Shown: piece after piece, positions 41,671 to 49,845 of the stretch
Layout: the number at the start of each line of letters is the position of its first letter
Position numbering within the stretch: position 1 is the stretch's first letter
NCBI GenBank assembly: GCA_002454425.1
Contig: DKIV01000046.1
Coordinates: 32,566 to 85,750 of the forward strand
Origin: Sphingobacteriaceae bacterium UBA6709
GTDB lineage: Bacteria; Bacteroidota; Bacteroidia; Sphingobacteriales; Sphingobacteriaceae
Length of the DNA stretch: 53,185 nucleotides
Direction of reading: 5' to 3'
Program-made: the position numbers and the translations under genes
The notes under the pieces: model-generated
Database searches by the model: none
The model's input: the letters and a program-made list of their open reading frames with translations, nothing else
Told to the model about the DNA's origin: nothing

Positions 41671-42589
41671 ATTTACTTCGATGTCTTTCGATAGTCAAAG
41701 CGTGCCTTTGGTGACAGTTATCGTTCTGACCTACAACTCTCAAGAGTACATTTTGGAAACACTGGAGAGTATAAGGAAGCAGAGGTATTCAAGGATTCAG
41801 TTAATTGTGTCTGACGACTGTTCCACTGATGCAACTGTTTCGTTAGTAAAAAGATGGCTGCACGAGTGTAATAATGGTGTTAATTTTGAGGAGGGGATAA
41901 TAGTTGAAAATGAAGTTAATTACGGGATTTCGAAAAACTGTAACAATGGACTTGCAAAGGCTAGAGGTGAATGGATCAAATATATCGCGGGTGATGATCT
42001 TTTGGCTTCGACTTGTATAGAAAGTTTTGTAAAGCAGTGTGTTCATCTTGCTGAGCCTAGTTTCTTAGTTTCGGATGTTGAGATTTTCTACAGTAATTCT
42101 TCTCGTTCAAGAAGAGTATGGCGTTCCAAATTACCTAACGGTAATAAGGCGCAGCTTAGGAGAGTTTTAAAAGGGGGAGCTATCAAGGCTACTTCTGCGT
42201 TCTTAAGTGCTAGTATTTTGAGGGACTTGGGTGCTTTTGATGAGAATTTTCCTTTTCTTGAAGATGATCCGCTGTGGGTCAAATATTTACAATCTGGGAG
42301 AACGTTTGTTGAAGTAAAATCAGTGCTTGTCGAATACCGCGTTCATGACAAGTCGGTGTCCAATGCCTCCAACTCCCAATTTATGAATCCTGTCTTTTTC
42401 GTTTCCCTCCAAAGCTTTTTATTATCTATAATCATTCCAGCCATGCGCTCTCAGGGAATGAGAATATGGGCAATGCTTAAATATTTTGAAGTATCTCACA
42501 TGAAACGAATCATTAAAGGTGGAAATAGAGCTTCGCTTCTTGATAGGCTGATTTTTAAATTTTTATATATTATTAGGGATATTCTTTAG
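41657..42589 (+). CDS. Glycosyltransferase family 2
   Basis: 310 aa (302 if the second ATG at 41681 is used). PLVTVIVLTYNSQEYILETLES, then SDDCSTDATVSLV, NYGISKNCNNGL and the metal site YIAGDDLL near residue 112. FLEDDPLWVKYLQSG near 198-212 is the catalytic region, and VEYRVHDKSVS follows; this layout is usual for capsule GT2 enzymes acting on lipid-linked oligosaccharides. Between wzx and the polymerase-like gene. Sugar unknown. Confidence 0.87.
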   Translation: MQINKFTSMSFDSQSVPLVTVIVLTYNSQEYILETLESIRKQRYSRIQLIVSDDCSTDATVSLVKRWLHECNNGVNFEEGIIVENEVNYGISKNCNNGLAKARGEWIKYIAGDDLLASTCIESFVKQCVHLAEPSFLVSDVEIFYSNSSRSRRVWRSKLPNGNKAQLRRVLKGGAIKATSAFLSASILRDLGAFDENFPFLEDDPLWVKYLQSGRTFVEVKSVLVEYRVHDKSVSNASNSQFMNPVFFVSLQSFLLSIIIPAMRSQGMRIWAMLKYFEVSHMKRIIKGGNRASLLDRLIFKFLYIIRDIL

Positions 42590-42594
42590 TCTCA

Positions 42595-43683
42595 ATGATC
42601 AGCTTTAAAAGGTTTTGGTTAGTATATTTTATAATTAGGATTATCTACTTAATTATCTCAATTTTTGTTATCCAGAAATTTACTTCTTTGGGCGACACTG
42701 AAAGATATCTTAATTCGGGTTTGGCTTATAGACCGAATTTTTTGACGTCATCGAGTGATTTTATGGATATGACAGGAGGGGCAATAGGGTATTTCCTGGG
42801 AGGATCTAGTTTTTTATCTAATTTGCCTTTTACAATTTATTCCTTTTCAATAGTAAACTGGGCCATCCGAAAGGTAGATTTAGAGCACGCTGTACACCCC
42901 TACCTGCTACTGGCAATTTTGTCTTTGCCTAGCTTTTGCATCTGGACGTCCGTATTTTCTAAAGAGCTTTTTGGGCTGACCGTGTCGGCAATTTTTGGCG
43001 TATTATTCCACCGTTTCTTTTTAGGTGATTTTAGGCTGAAATTTCGTGACTATCTGGCAGTCTATATTTGTCTCGTGTTTAAACCTCAATATTTGCTGTT
43101 TATATTGCAGGGTTTGATTTTCGTTTATCTCAGTTCTAAATTAGGAAAGCAAGCTTATGTTAAGCTTTTTCTAGCGTTAATTATGATCTGTTTTAATGTA
43201 TTAGTAATCTATTGGTTTAGAGACGATATTGACTTAGTTGCACAGGCAATGCACATACATTTTTTTAGTTATGAAGCAAGTTCAAATAGATACGAGCATT
43301 TCTTTGATAGTCGGTACGCGGTGTTTAAAAACGCAGCATTCGGAATGTTTATCGCTTTTTTTGGACCTTCCCTCACGGAAATGCGCACATCTTTCTTTCA
43401 ACTTATTGCGGGAGTTGAGAGCTTGTTTATTATTATCTTGTTTCTCTATTTGATAAGTAAGTATGTATTTTTTAACATTGGTCGAGGAGTAGTGAATATC
43501 GTGACTTTTTCTGCTTATTTTTTGGTGATAACTGGTATTTGCTTTGTTCATTACCCTTTTGGGATTTTTAATCCGGGGTCTGCTGTTCGCTATAGATCCA
43601 ATTTCCTTTTTTTATTTATCCTATTGTTTTTGCACTTATATAAAGTATCGACGAAGTATCGAAGTGATTATTTACGTAAATGA
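42595..43683 (+). CDS. Wzy-like repeat-unit polymerase (predicted)
   Basis: 362-aa membrane protein with about 9-10 hydrophobic helices and no soluble domain; a larger loop lies between helices near residues 210-245 (HFFSYEASSNRYEHFFDSRYAVF). Wzy proteins share little sequence, so the call rests on topology, length and position between a GT2 gene and a GT4 gene, downstream of wzx. EpsG-like proteins are the closest general resemblance. Its stop overlaps the next ATG (ATGA). Confidence 0.65.
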   Translation: MISFKRFWLVYFIIRIIYLIISIFVIQKFTSLGDTERYLNSGLAYRPNFLTSSSDFMDMTGGAIGYFLGGSSFLSNLPFTIYSFSIVNWAIRKVDLEHAVHPYLLLAILSLPSFCIWTSVFSKELFGLTVSAIFGVLFHRFFLGDFRLKFRDYLAVYICLVFKPQYLLFILQGLIFVYLSSKLGKQAYVKLFLALIMICFNVLVIYWFRDDIDLVAQAMHIHFFSYEASSNRYEHFFDSRYAVFKNAAFGMFIAFFGPSLTEMRTSFFQLIAGVESLFIIILFLYLISKYVFFNIGRGVVNIVTFSAYFLVITGICFVHYPFGIFNPGSAVRYRSNFLFLFILLFLHLYKVSTKYRSDYLRK

Positions 43684-44777
43684 AAATCGTATTATTTATT
43701 ACCGGTCTTGGGATTGGTGGCGCAGAGAGAGTTGTGGTAAATCTTGCAAATCGTCTAGTGAAGATGCCTGGTCAATCAATTCAGTTGATCTTTCTAACAG
43801 GAGAAAATAGACAAGCAATTAACATCGACCCTGCAATCAAGGTCATTGCTATAAATATGAAAAGGGGACCCTTGGGCTTTTTTGCGGGTTTATTTAGGAT
43901 AGTTTTACTATTAAGAAGCATCCGACCGGATATTGCCCATTCTCATATGTTTCATGCGAATATCGCTATAAGGATAAGTCGTTTATTTACAAAAATTCCA
44001 TTTTTAATTTCTACAGAACATAACAAGAATATTGGTGGATATTATAGGATGCTTGCCTATCGGCTCACTGATTGGCTATCAGATTTAAATACTAATGTAT
44101 CTAGAGAGGCGACAGATTATTTCGTTCATACAAAAGCATTTGATAAAAGGAAGTCGCTAACTGTGTATAATGGAATAGAGTTGAGTAAATTTAAGCCATC
44201 TTCGGATAACATTAGTACAGTTAGAAGCCGACTTGGAATAGCGGAATCCTGTTTTGTAATCTTGAACGTGGGTAGGTTAACCAAGGCAAAAGATCAGAGT
44301 CTGCTCATCAAAGCATTTTCGATATTTCATTCCAAGTATTCTCACAGTCGTTTGATTGTAGTTGGCGAAGGTGAAGAAGAAGGGCGTCTAAGGGATCTTA
44401 TACATGCTGAAGAGTTAAGTGATGCTGCTTTTTTAGTTGGATCTACGCAGTGCGTTGAAGAGTATTATCACGGAAGCGATTGCTTTGTCTTAAGTTCGGC
44501 ATGGGAGGGCTTTGGTTTGGTTATAGCAGAAGCTATGGCGGCTGGTTTGCCGGTTATTGCGACCGACGCCGGTGGATGTTCTGAAGTTCTTGATAATCCC
44601 GAATACCTCGTGGAAGTCGGAAATTCGATTCAATTAGCAGAATTGATGGAAAAAGTTATTTTATTGGCGCCAGATCAGCATCACGAGTTAGTAAATCGGA
44701 ATAAGGAATCTGTGAAGCGTTTTGACAATAATACTATAATAAAATCTTGGCTAAGAATATATAAAAATGAAGGGTAA
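43680..44777 (+). CDS. Glycosyltransferase family 4
   Basis: 365 aa, GT-B fold, retaining by family. N-terminal GIGGAERVVVNLANRLVKM at residues 10-28, the classical glycine-rich acceptor-side start; STEHNKNIGGYYRM near 110; donor domain from ILNVGRLTKAKDQSLLIKAF near 195, VVGEGEEEGRLRDL, and the E-x7-E motif in SAWEGFGLVIAEAMAAGLPVIA near 273-294. Probably adds a HexNAc or hexose to the lipid-linked unit. Overlaps the next gene by 11 bases. Confidence 0.9.
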   Translation: MKIVLFITGLGIGGAERVVVNLANRLVKMPGQSIQLIFLTGENRQAINIDPAIKVIAINMKRGPLGFFAGLFRIVLLLRSIRPDIAHSHMFHANIAIRISRLFTKIPFLISTEHNKNIGGYYRMLAYRLTDWLSDLNTNVSREATDYFVHTKAFDKRKSLTVYNGIELSKFKPSSDNISTVRSRLGIAESCFVILNVGRLTKAKDQSLLIKAFSIFHSKYSHSRLIVVGEGEEEGRLRDLIHAEELSDAAFLVGSTQCVEEYYHGSDCFVLSSAWEGFGLVIAEAMAAGLPVIATDAGGCSEVLDNPEYLVEVGNSIQLAELMEKVILLAPDQHHELVNRNKESVKRFDNNTIIKSWLRIYKNEG

Positions 44778-45924
44778 GAGAATACTGTTTGTCGGAAACA
44801 CCGCATGGAGCATGTTTAACTTTCGGATGAATATTATGGATTCCATTGTTAATAGTGGCGGGGAAGTAATTGTTGTCGCTCCAGAGGATGAATACGCAGT
44901 GAAAATAAGGGAGCGTGGAATTTCCTTCATTTCGATTAAGCTTGACAGTAAAGGAACTTCTCCCATTAAAGATCTCAGTTTGCTGGTGCAGTTGTATAGA
45001 ATTTATTCTAGATTAGCACCAGATTTTATATTTCATTATACTATTAAACTCAATATTTTTGGATCTTTTGCTGCTGGGAGATTGGGAATCAAGAATATTG
45101 CTTTTGTGACTGGCGCGGGGCAGGCATTTAGTGAAGTTAATTTCCTAACCAAGATAGTGAAGATGTTGTTCCGAATTGCACTGCGTTATCCGGAAGAAGT
45201 ATGGTTCTTAAATAACGATGATTATAATTTGTTCGTTTCTAACGGTATAGTTTCAAACGATAAATGTAAAATTTTACCGGGCGAGGGTATTAATACCAGG
45301 GTGTTTGATACCGATAAACCTGTTAATGAGAAGTTTAAAACATTTCTTTTCTTTAGTAGGCTTCTTTGGGCCAAGGGAGTTGGGATATATGTTGATGCCG
45401 CTAGAGGATTAAAGGCGGTTAATCCCGAATTAGAATTTCATCTGTTAGGGTTCGTTGATTCCGATAATCCTGAGTCTGTTACTAAAGACCAACTTGACAT
45501 CTGGGTGGAGGAAGGCGTGGTTAGTTACTTTGGTGCTACGGCAAATGTTAGAACTTTTATTGAATCAGCCGATTGCGTTGTACTTCCATCATTTTACAGA
45601 GAGGGTATTCCTCGTACATTATTGGAGGCTGCAAGCTTAAAGCGACCGATAATTACCACAGATAACGTCGGTTGTAGGGATGTGATTGAGGACTATGTTA
45701 CCGGTTATTTGTGTAGAGTCAAAGATGTGACAGACTTATTTAATAAGATGGAAATGATGAGTCTTTTATCTTTCGAGGAACGATCTAAGATGGGTAATAA
45801 AGCTCGTGAAAAAATTAAAGCAGAATTCGAGGAAAGTATAATTGTCGATATATATAAGTCGACTTTAGATAGGCTCTTTTTGGGACAGCAGGAGCCTTTG
45901 TTAGAGAAAAACGAACTTTTTTAA
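44767..45924 (+). CDS. Glycosyltransferase family 4 (PglA-like)
   Basis: 385 aa. The N-terminus FVGNTAWSMFNFRMNIMDSIVNSGGEV, with VVAPEDEYAVKIRERGI, resembles PglA and related enzymes that add HexNAc to a lipid-linked amino sugar. TIKLNIFGSFAAGRLGIKNIAFVTGAG near 94-120 and the donor-domain motif PSFYREGIPRTLLEAASLKRPII near 277-299 support this. A HexNAc transferase on the undecaprenyl-linked unit is inferred by resemblance only. Cotranscribed with the preceding GT4. Confidence 0.85.
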   Translation: MKGKRILFVGNTAWSMFNFRMNIMDSIVNSGGEVIVVAPEDEYAVKIRERGISFISIKLDSKGTSPIKDLSLLVQLYRIYSRLAPDFIFHYTIKLNIFGSFAAGRLGIKNIAFVTGAGQAFSEVNFLTKIVKMLFRIALRYPEEVWFLNNDDYNLFVSNGIVSNDKCKILPGEGINTRVFDTDKPVNEKFKTFLFFSRLLWAKGVGIYVDAARGLKAVNPELEFHLLGFVDSDNPESVTKDQLDIWVEEGVVSYFGATANVRTFIESADCVVLPSFYREGIPRTLLEAASLKRPIITTDNVGCRDVIEDYVTGYLCRVKDVTDLFNKMEMMSLLSFEERSKMGNKAREKIKAEFEESIIVDIYKSTLDRLFLGQQEPLLEKNELF

Positions 45925-45952
45925 AATTGAAAGTCCGACATGTGTTTTTTAA

Positions 45953-46882
45953 ATGAAAGTAGCAATAATTATACCCTACTTCGGTACGTTTCCGAAATGG
46001 ATGACATTTTTTTTAAAATCTTGTGAAGGTAACCCTCAATATGACTTTTATATTTTCACTGATTGTGATTTTTCGAGTTATTCTAGTGCGAAGAACGTAA
46101 TTTTTATAGCTACATCTTTTGCTGATTATTGCAAGCTGGTTTCAGAAAGTTTATTAATTGACTTCAGCCCTAAAGCCGCGTATAAGTTATGCGATTTAAA
46201 GCCTTTTTACGGATATATTCACCGTGATATTCTTGTTGGATATGATTTTTGGGGATTTGGCGATATCGACTTAATTCTAGGTCGTCTTGATAATTTTTTT
46301 GATGCAAAGGACTTTTCTAAATACGATTATATATCAACTCATGGTGATAGGGTATCTGGCCATTTTTTTTTATTAAGAAATAGCGAACATAACAGAAATC
46401 TATGCTTCGAGATTCCGCACTGGGGAAGTAAGTTAGTTGATCCCCGTTTTTGTGGCTTGGACGAGCGCGATTTTTCTAATGTTTTATGTTTTTCTATGGC
46501 TTACTTGCGTGTCACACAAAGGCTTGTTGCGTCATTACTGGGCGTTAAATGGTCTATGAAGATTCACAAGTTCTTTTTTGTTCCCATTGGCAGTTTTTTG
46601 TTCAATTATAGAAAACGTAAAATGTTATTTGTCGAAATGGATACCACGCCCTCGCTAATAAAAGGCATTGAAGTTGATTATTTATATAATAATAATGGAG
46701 CCATTGTAAATGTCAAAAGTGGGAACGAATTGCCCTACTTGCATTTCCTGTTTTTTAAAAAAAATTTGTATTCTATCAATTTTCTATGGGACGATAACAC
46801 AACGTTTGATTTGGCAATATTGGAGACTTTTCCTAACTCTTCCTATAGAATTTGTAAGGAGGGCATTTTGAAAGTTAGGTAG
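45953..46882 (+). CDS. DUF6625-like capsule protein, putative glycosyltransferase
   Basis: 309 aa. It begins VAIIIPYFGTFPKWMTFFLKSC, contains YDFYIFTDCDF near 30-40, KLCDLKPFYGYIHRD near 80-94 and FWGFGDIDLILGRL near 100-113, where GDIDL looks like a DxD metal site, followed by THGDRVSGHFFLLRN. From memory this resembles DUF6625, a family found in polysaccharide clusters; no function is known to me. The GT-A-like pattern suggests a glycosyltransferase, and it is the one unassigned enzyme of the locus, so it is a possible transferase for the nonulosonic acid (speculative). Last gene before the insertion-sequence remnants. Confidence 0.6.
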   Translation: MKVAIIIPYFGTFPKWMTFFLKSCEGNPQYDFYIFTDCDFSSYSSAKNVIFIATSFADYCKLVSESLLIDFSPKAAYKLCDLKPFYGYIHRDILVGYDFWGFGDIDLILGRLDNFFDAKDFSKYDYISTHGDRVSGHFFLLRNSEHNRNLCFEIPHWGSKLVDPRFCGLDERDFSNVLCFSMAYLRVTQRLVASLLGVKWSMKIHKFFFVPIGSFLFNYRKRKMLFVEMDTTPSLIKGIEVDYLYNNNGAIVNVKSGNELPYLHFLFFKKNLYSINFLWDDNTTFDLAILETFPNSSYRICKEGILKVR

Positions 46883-47118
46883 GCTTTTTCTTCATAGCTG
46901 TCCAAAACATTTTTAAATTCCAAAAAAGTGGCTTTACTAATCTGTAAGAAGTGTTTTCTGGCATTTGGATATTACGGTTCGAATAGTGCCAGCGATTAAG
47001 GTTTAAATGATGCCACTTTAGTGGTTTAGTTTTAATCCATCTATCCGTTTTTACGATTAAAATTGTGCCACTTCAAAAAGATCAAGAAAGAATTACCATA
47101 TCACTTTAATACAGCGAT
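46883..47118. repeat. IS21-like terminal repeats
   Basis: No gene. Three variants of a short element occur in order: AGTGCCAG (46985-46992), TGATGCCACTTTA (47008-47020) and TGTGCCACTTCA (47064-47075). Multiple repeats of this sort flank IS21-family transposase genes. Between the last two lies an imperfect inverted repeat (AGTTTTAATC ... GATTAAAATT). They directly precede the istA remnant. Confidence 0.5.
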
Positions 47119-47620
47119 ATGGCCAACAAATTTGATCCGATGGACTTAAAGCAAATACTCACCTTACATCTGGATGGTTACAGTAACCGTAAAATAGGTT
47201 CTGTTCTGGGGATTTCCCGTAATACAGTCAATACGTACATGCAATTGTTTGCTAGTAGCGACTATTCATTTCAGGATCTTTGAGGGCTTGATACATCCGC
47301 CTTGTCTGAGCTATTTCCATCCCATACCACTCTTGATCCCATACGCCACAACGAGCTGAGGCTCTATTTTGAAGGGGTAAATAAAGCGCAGAATCATCCT
47401 GGTTTCACTTTTCTTTCATTATCAGCAATATGTTGAACTGGCAACAGAACCGTACAGTTATACGCAGTTCCTTGCGCACTACCGTCGTAAGCACCCTAAG
47501 GAGAAAGGCTCCATGAAGCTTCAGCATATTGCTTGCGAAGAAATGTTTATTGATTTTGCCGGTAAGAGGCTCAAGGAACTGGAAAATCTAACCAAAAATC
47601 GATCTGCTCATACTAGATGA
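47119..47620 (+). pseudogene. istA remnant (IS21 family transposase), broken
   Basis: Frame from ATG 47119 reads an IstA-type N-terminal helix-turn-helix (LTLHLDGYSNRKIGSVLGIS, then RNTVNTYMQ) and stops at TGA 47281. The same frame continues with sequence like the IstA linker until about 47410, then a +1 frame carries YSYTQFLAHYRRKHPKEKGS and CEEMFIDFAGKRL, the region of the first catalytic Asp. At least one stop and one frameshift; the rest of the catalytic domain is missing. Not functional. Confidence 0.75.
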
Positions 47621-47786
47621 CTTTGGCCTGCAGGCTTTCGATAGCCAGGACCGGGAAACACTGTTGGATATTATCGACGATCGACATGGTAAAAGATCAA
47701 CTATAATATCCTCCCAAATACCGGTATCGGCATGGGCAGCCGTGTGGTTGCAGGACCAATATCGTATTTCAGGCTGCCATCGCTGA
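47595..47786 (+). pseudogene. istB remnant (IS21 ATPase helper), truncated
   Basis: 63 codons in frame reading KIDLLILDDFGLQAFDSQDR, then a segment ending STIISSQIPVSAW: the Walker B and sensor region of IstB. The N-terminal Walker A part and C-terminus are absent; the frame ends at TGA 47784. It follows the broken istA directly, with the intervening part deleted. Confidence 0.72.
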
Positions 47787-47860
47787 GGCCTGCCGTTATA
47801 TGCTCAAGATATGGGACAAGCTCATTCATTATACCTCCGACGCAAGGTTATTAGTAACAT
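47773..47860 (+). pseudogene. IS66 transposase C-terminal remnant
   Basis: A second frame, overlapping the end of the istB remnant, reads AEACRYMLKIWDKLIHYTSD, like the conserved A-x-x-Y-x-L-x-x-W-x-x-L-x-x-Y segment of the IS66 transposase before its IDNN-x-x-E motif, which is missing here. Suggests recombination between two insertion sequences. Confidence 0.5.
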
Positions 47861-47890
47861 GTACAACTTTGTTCCGACTTCTTTTTTCAT

Positions 47891-48979
47891 CTATTTACCT
47901 TTACTCAAATCGCGCAACAGGGTTGAATTAATTTTTTGGGTAATGGTATAAATGTTTTTTGCTAACCATCTTCTTAGCATCTCGTTGTTTTCTACGAGTG
48001 CGAAGGAAAAATAAGAAAGACCTATATTTGTAGTCAACATCGCAGTCCATGTAATCCCACGATATTGCGTAATTATTGAACCATAAAATGGAATATCTAC
48101 TATCTTGTCTAGGAACATAAGTAACGGGAGTTGCATTAAGTAAAATGAATAGCTTATTCTGCCTCCCCAAATCATTAATTTGCTTATCGCTGTCTTTTTT
48201 ACTTCTGCCTGGGCCGCATATAAAATTATCACGGAGAGACATGGCAAAGAAATGAAATGCCAAAACATGTAACCAGGATTGGGCAGGATTGCAACCATTA
48301 TATAAATTAAAACAGAAGGCAAGAAGAGGCTACGTTTAATTTTCAAAGCTTCTCTAATAGTAGAACTTGCTAGTATAATCCCAATGAGGAATTCTGGTAA
48401 CCGATACAATGGACTTGAGTAGAAAATCATCATGTTCGAACCCTTATCAAGGATGTACGCTGCAGGTACAATAAAGGCAGAAATCAGATACGCGGTTACT
48501 AAAGTCACCATCTTAATTCTTCTATCATCACCTAGAATTTTTAAGATTAGGGGAAATAAGGCGTAAAAGAAACACTCAACAGATATTGACCACGAACCAC
48601 CGAAATTCCAGATAGGGAAAGATTGATAAAACCATGCTTGAACAGGAAGTATAAATATTAACATTGAGATTAAAATGGTACTAATCGGCAGTTTAAATAT
48701 GAATGGAATCGTTAATAATCCCATTAATAAATACGCAGGATATATTCTCAAAAACCTTTTCGTGTAATAGGACTCAGGAATTCGTTTTTCATAATTATAG
48801 CTTAAAACAAAGCCGGATAATACAAAAAAGATACTCATTCCAATTGCTCCGTTCATTAGAAATTTATGAGCATAATTAGGTACGGGCAGAGGAATTCTCA
48901 ATTGTAAATGGAAAATGAAAACATAAAAAGCTGCTAAAAATCTGATTATGGTGAGTCCGTCAAGGCTTCTTCTTGTCAT
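47891..48979 (-). CDS. Acyltransferase family 3 membrane protein (OafA-like)
   Basis: 362 aa, about 10 membrane helices. Marks: LDGLTIIRFLAAFYVFIFHL at residues 5-24, with the conserved His at the end, and IGMSIFFVLSGFVLSYNYEKR near 46-66, the R/H-containing core of acyltransferase 3. Also NFGGSWSISVECFFYALFP near 123-141. Such enzymes O-acetylate or otherwise acylate surface sugars at the inner membrane. Close to the end of the capsule locus, just beyond the IS remnants, and in opposite orientation. A -7 element (49011-49018) precedes it. The A/T-rich codon use matches the distal capsule genes rather than the acyltransferase at 49846-50979. Confidence 0.9.
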   Translation of the reverse strand: MTRRSLDGLTIIRFLAAFYVFIFHLQLRIPLPVPNYAHKFLMNGAIGMSIFFVLSGFVLSYNYEKRIPESYYTKRFLRIYPAYLLMGLLTIPFIFKLPISTILISMLIFILPVQAWFYQSFPIWNFGGSWSISVECFFYALFPLILKILGDDRRIKMVTLVTAYLISAFIVPAAYILDKGSNMMIFYSSPLYRLPEFLIGIILASSTIREALKIKRSLFLPSVLIYIMVAILPNPGYMFWHFISLPCLSVIILYAAQAEVKKTAISKLMIWGGRISYSFYLMQLPLLMFLDKIVDIPFYGSIITQYRGITWTAMLTTNIGLSYFSFALVENNEMLRRWLAKNIYTITQKINSTLLRDLSKGK

Positions 48980-49010
48980 GATTGCACTAGATTCTAAAAA
49001 GGAATAGCCC

Positions 49011-49018
49011 CAAATATA
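49011..49018 (-). promoter_or_regulatory. -7 element of the first acyltransferase
   Basis: Minus-strand TATATTTG, 31 bases before ATG 48979; a TTG 23 bases further upstream (49042-49044) is slightly far for -33. Confidence 0.45.
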
Positions 49019-49192
49019 GATTTATTCTGATTTATGGCGCACAAGAAAAAGGAATAACTTTTAAGGCTAACCACAAAAGTATCCACAACAGTGCCAATAA
49101 ATATGAATCTTAAGTGTAACATTTGCTTTGTTGACTGAAAGTGGCCGCTATCATTATTACAGCATTTTCCAGCGAATAATAATATCTTTGAG

Positions 49193-49200
49193 AGAACTGA
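49193..49200 (+). promoter_or_regulatory. -7 element of the lipoprotein gene
   Basis: TATCTTTG, 14 bases before ATG 49215, giving a very short leader. No spaced -33 TTG. Confidence 0.45.
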
Positions 49201-49214
49201 AATTTTGATCAATT

Positions 49215-49832
49215 ATGCTTAACAAAAAAATCTTCAAACTGCTGGCCTTGGGGTTGGCGTTGTATGTTAGTTCCTGCGGATCGAATAATGGTGGCGCTGC
49301 AAAGTCGGATTCCGCGGCGGCTGATTCTCTTAAGGGAACTACCGCTGATGGTTACGCGAAGGCCTCTGTCAATGATGCCATTGGTGCGGAGATCAGCGCT
49401 TACCTGAGAAATTATCTTCAGAAGGATCTGAAAACAATGGATTCTACAGACCGTAAGTTTTCCTTTTACGCTGTAGACCTCAATGGCGATCAGAATCCTG
49501 AATATGTGGTGTTCCTCAAAGGACGCTATTTCTGTGGCACCGGCGGATGTACCTTCCTGGTTATGAACAGCGATCAGCAACTGATAAACTATACTACGGT
49601 AATGGATCCCCCGGTGTATGTGAGCGCCAAGGCTACCCATGGCTGGAGAAGTCTGATCATTAAAGCCAACGCCACTCCCGGATCTGAAAGCTATCGGGTG
49701 TTGACCTTCGACTCCAAGACCCGTCGATATCCAACAAACGCATCCATGGTTCCCGAAACAAAAGAGGGTCCTGTTACAGGAGATCTTGAGATGTGGGGCG
49801 AAAGCAGTAAAGTAAAAGATTATACCTTCTAA
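49215..49832 (+). CDS. Predicted lipoprotein of unknown function
   Basis: 205 aa. Lipoprotein signal peptide with lipobox VSSC, Cys at about residue 20, followed by GSNNGG and a low-complexity Ala/Ser/Asp linker to about 45. The mature domain contains FYAVDLNGDQNPEYVVFLKGRYFCGTGGC near 84-112: a DLNGD-type loop as seen in calcium-binding or FG-GAP-like repeats, and a Cys pair that could form a disulfide. I do not recognise the family by name. Monocistronic, convergent with the acyltransferase at 49846, only 13 bases apart. Confidence 0.75.
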   Translation: MLNKKIFKLLALGLALYVSSCGSNNGGAAKSDSAAADSLKGTTADGYAKASVNDAIGAEISAYLRNYLQKDLKTMDSTDRKFSFYAVDLNGDQNPEYVVFLKGRYFCGTGGCTFLVMNSDQQLINYTTVMDPPVYVSAKATHGWRSLIIKANATPGSESYRVLTFDSKTRRYPTNASMVPETKEGPVTGDLEMWGESSKVKDYTF

Positions 49833-49845
49833 ATATACGAAGCGT

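Noticed and set aside
43544..43810. 88-codon plus-strand frame across the polymerase/GT4 junction
   Set aside because: Out of frame with both well-supported genes and without a domain.
47119..47860. Intact IS21 element
   Set aside because: Stop codon, frameshift and large deletions leave only fragments; no right end was recognised.
49209..49640. 143-codon minus-strand frame opposite the lipoprotein gene
   Set aside because: The opposite strand encodes a protein with signal peptide and lipobox; the minus frame shows no domain.
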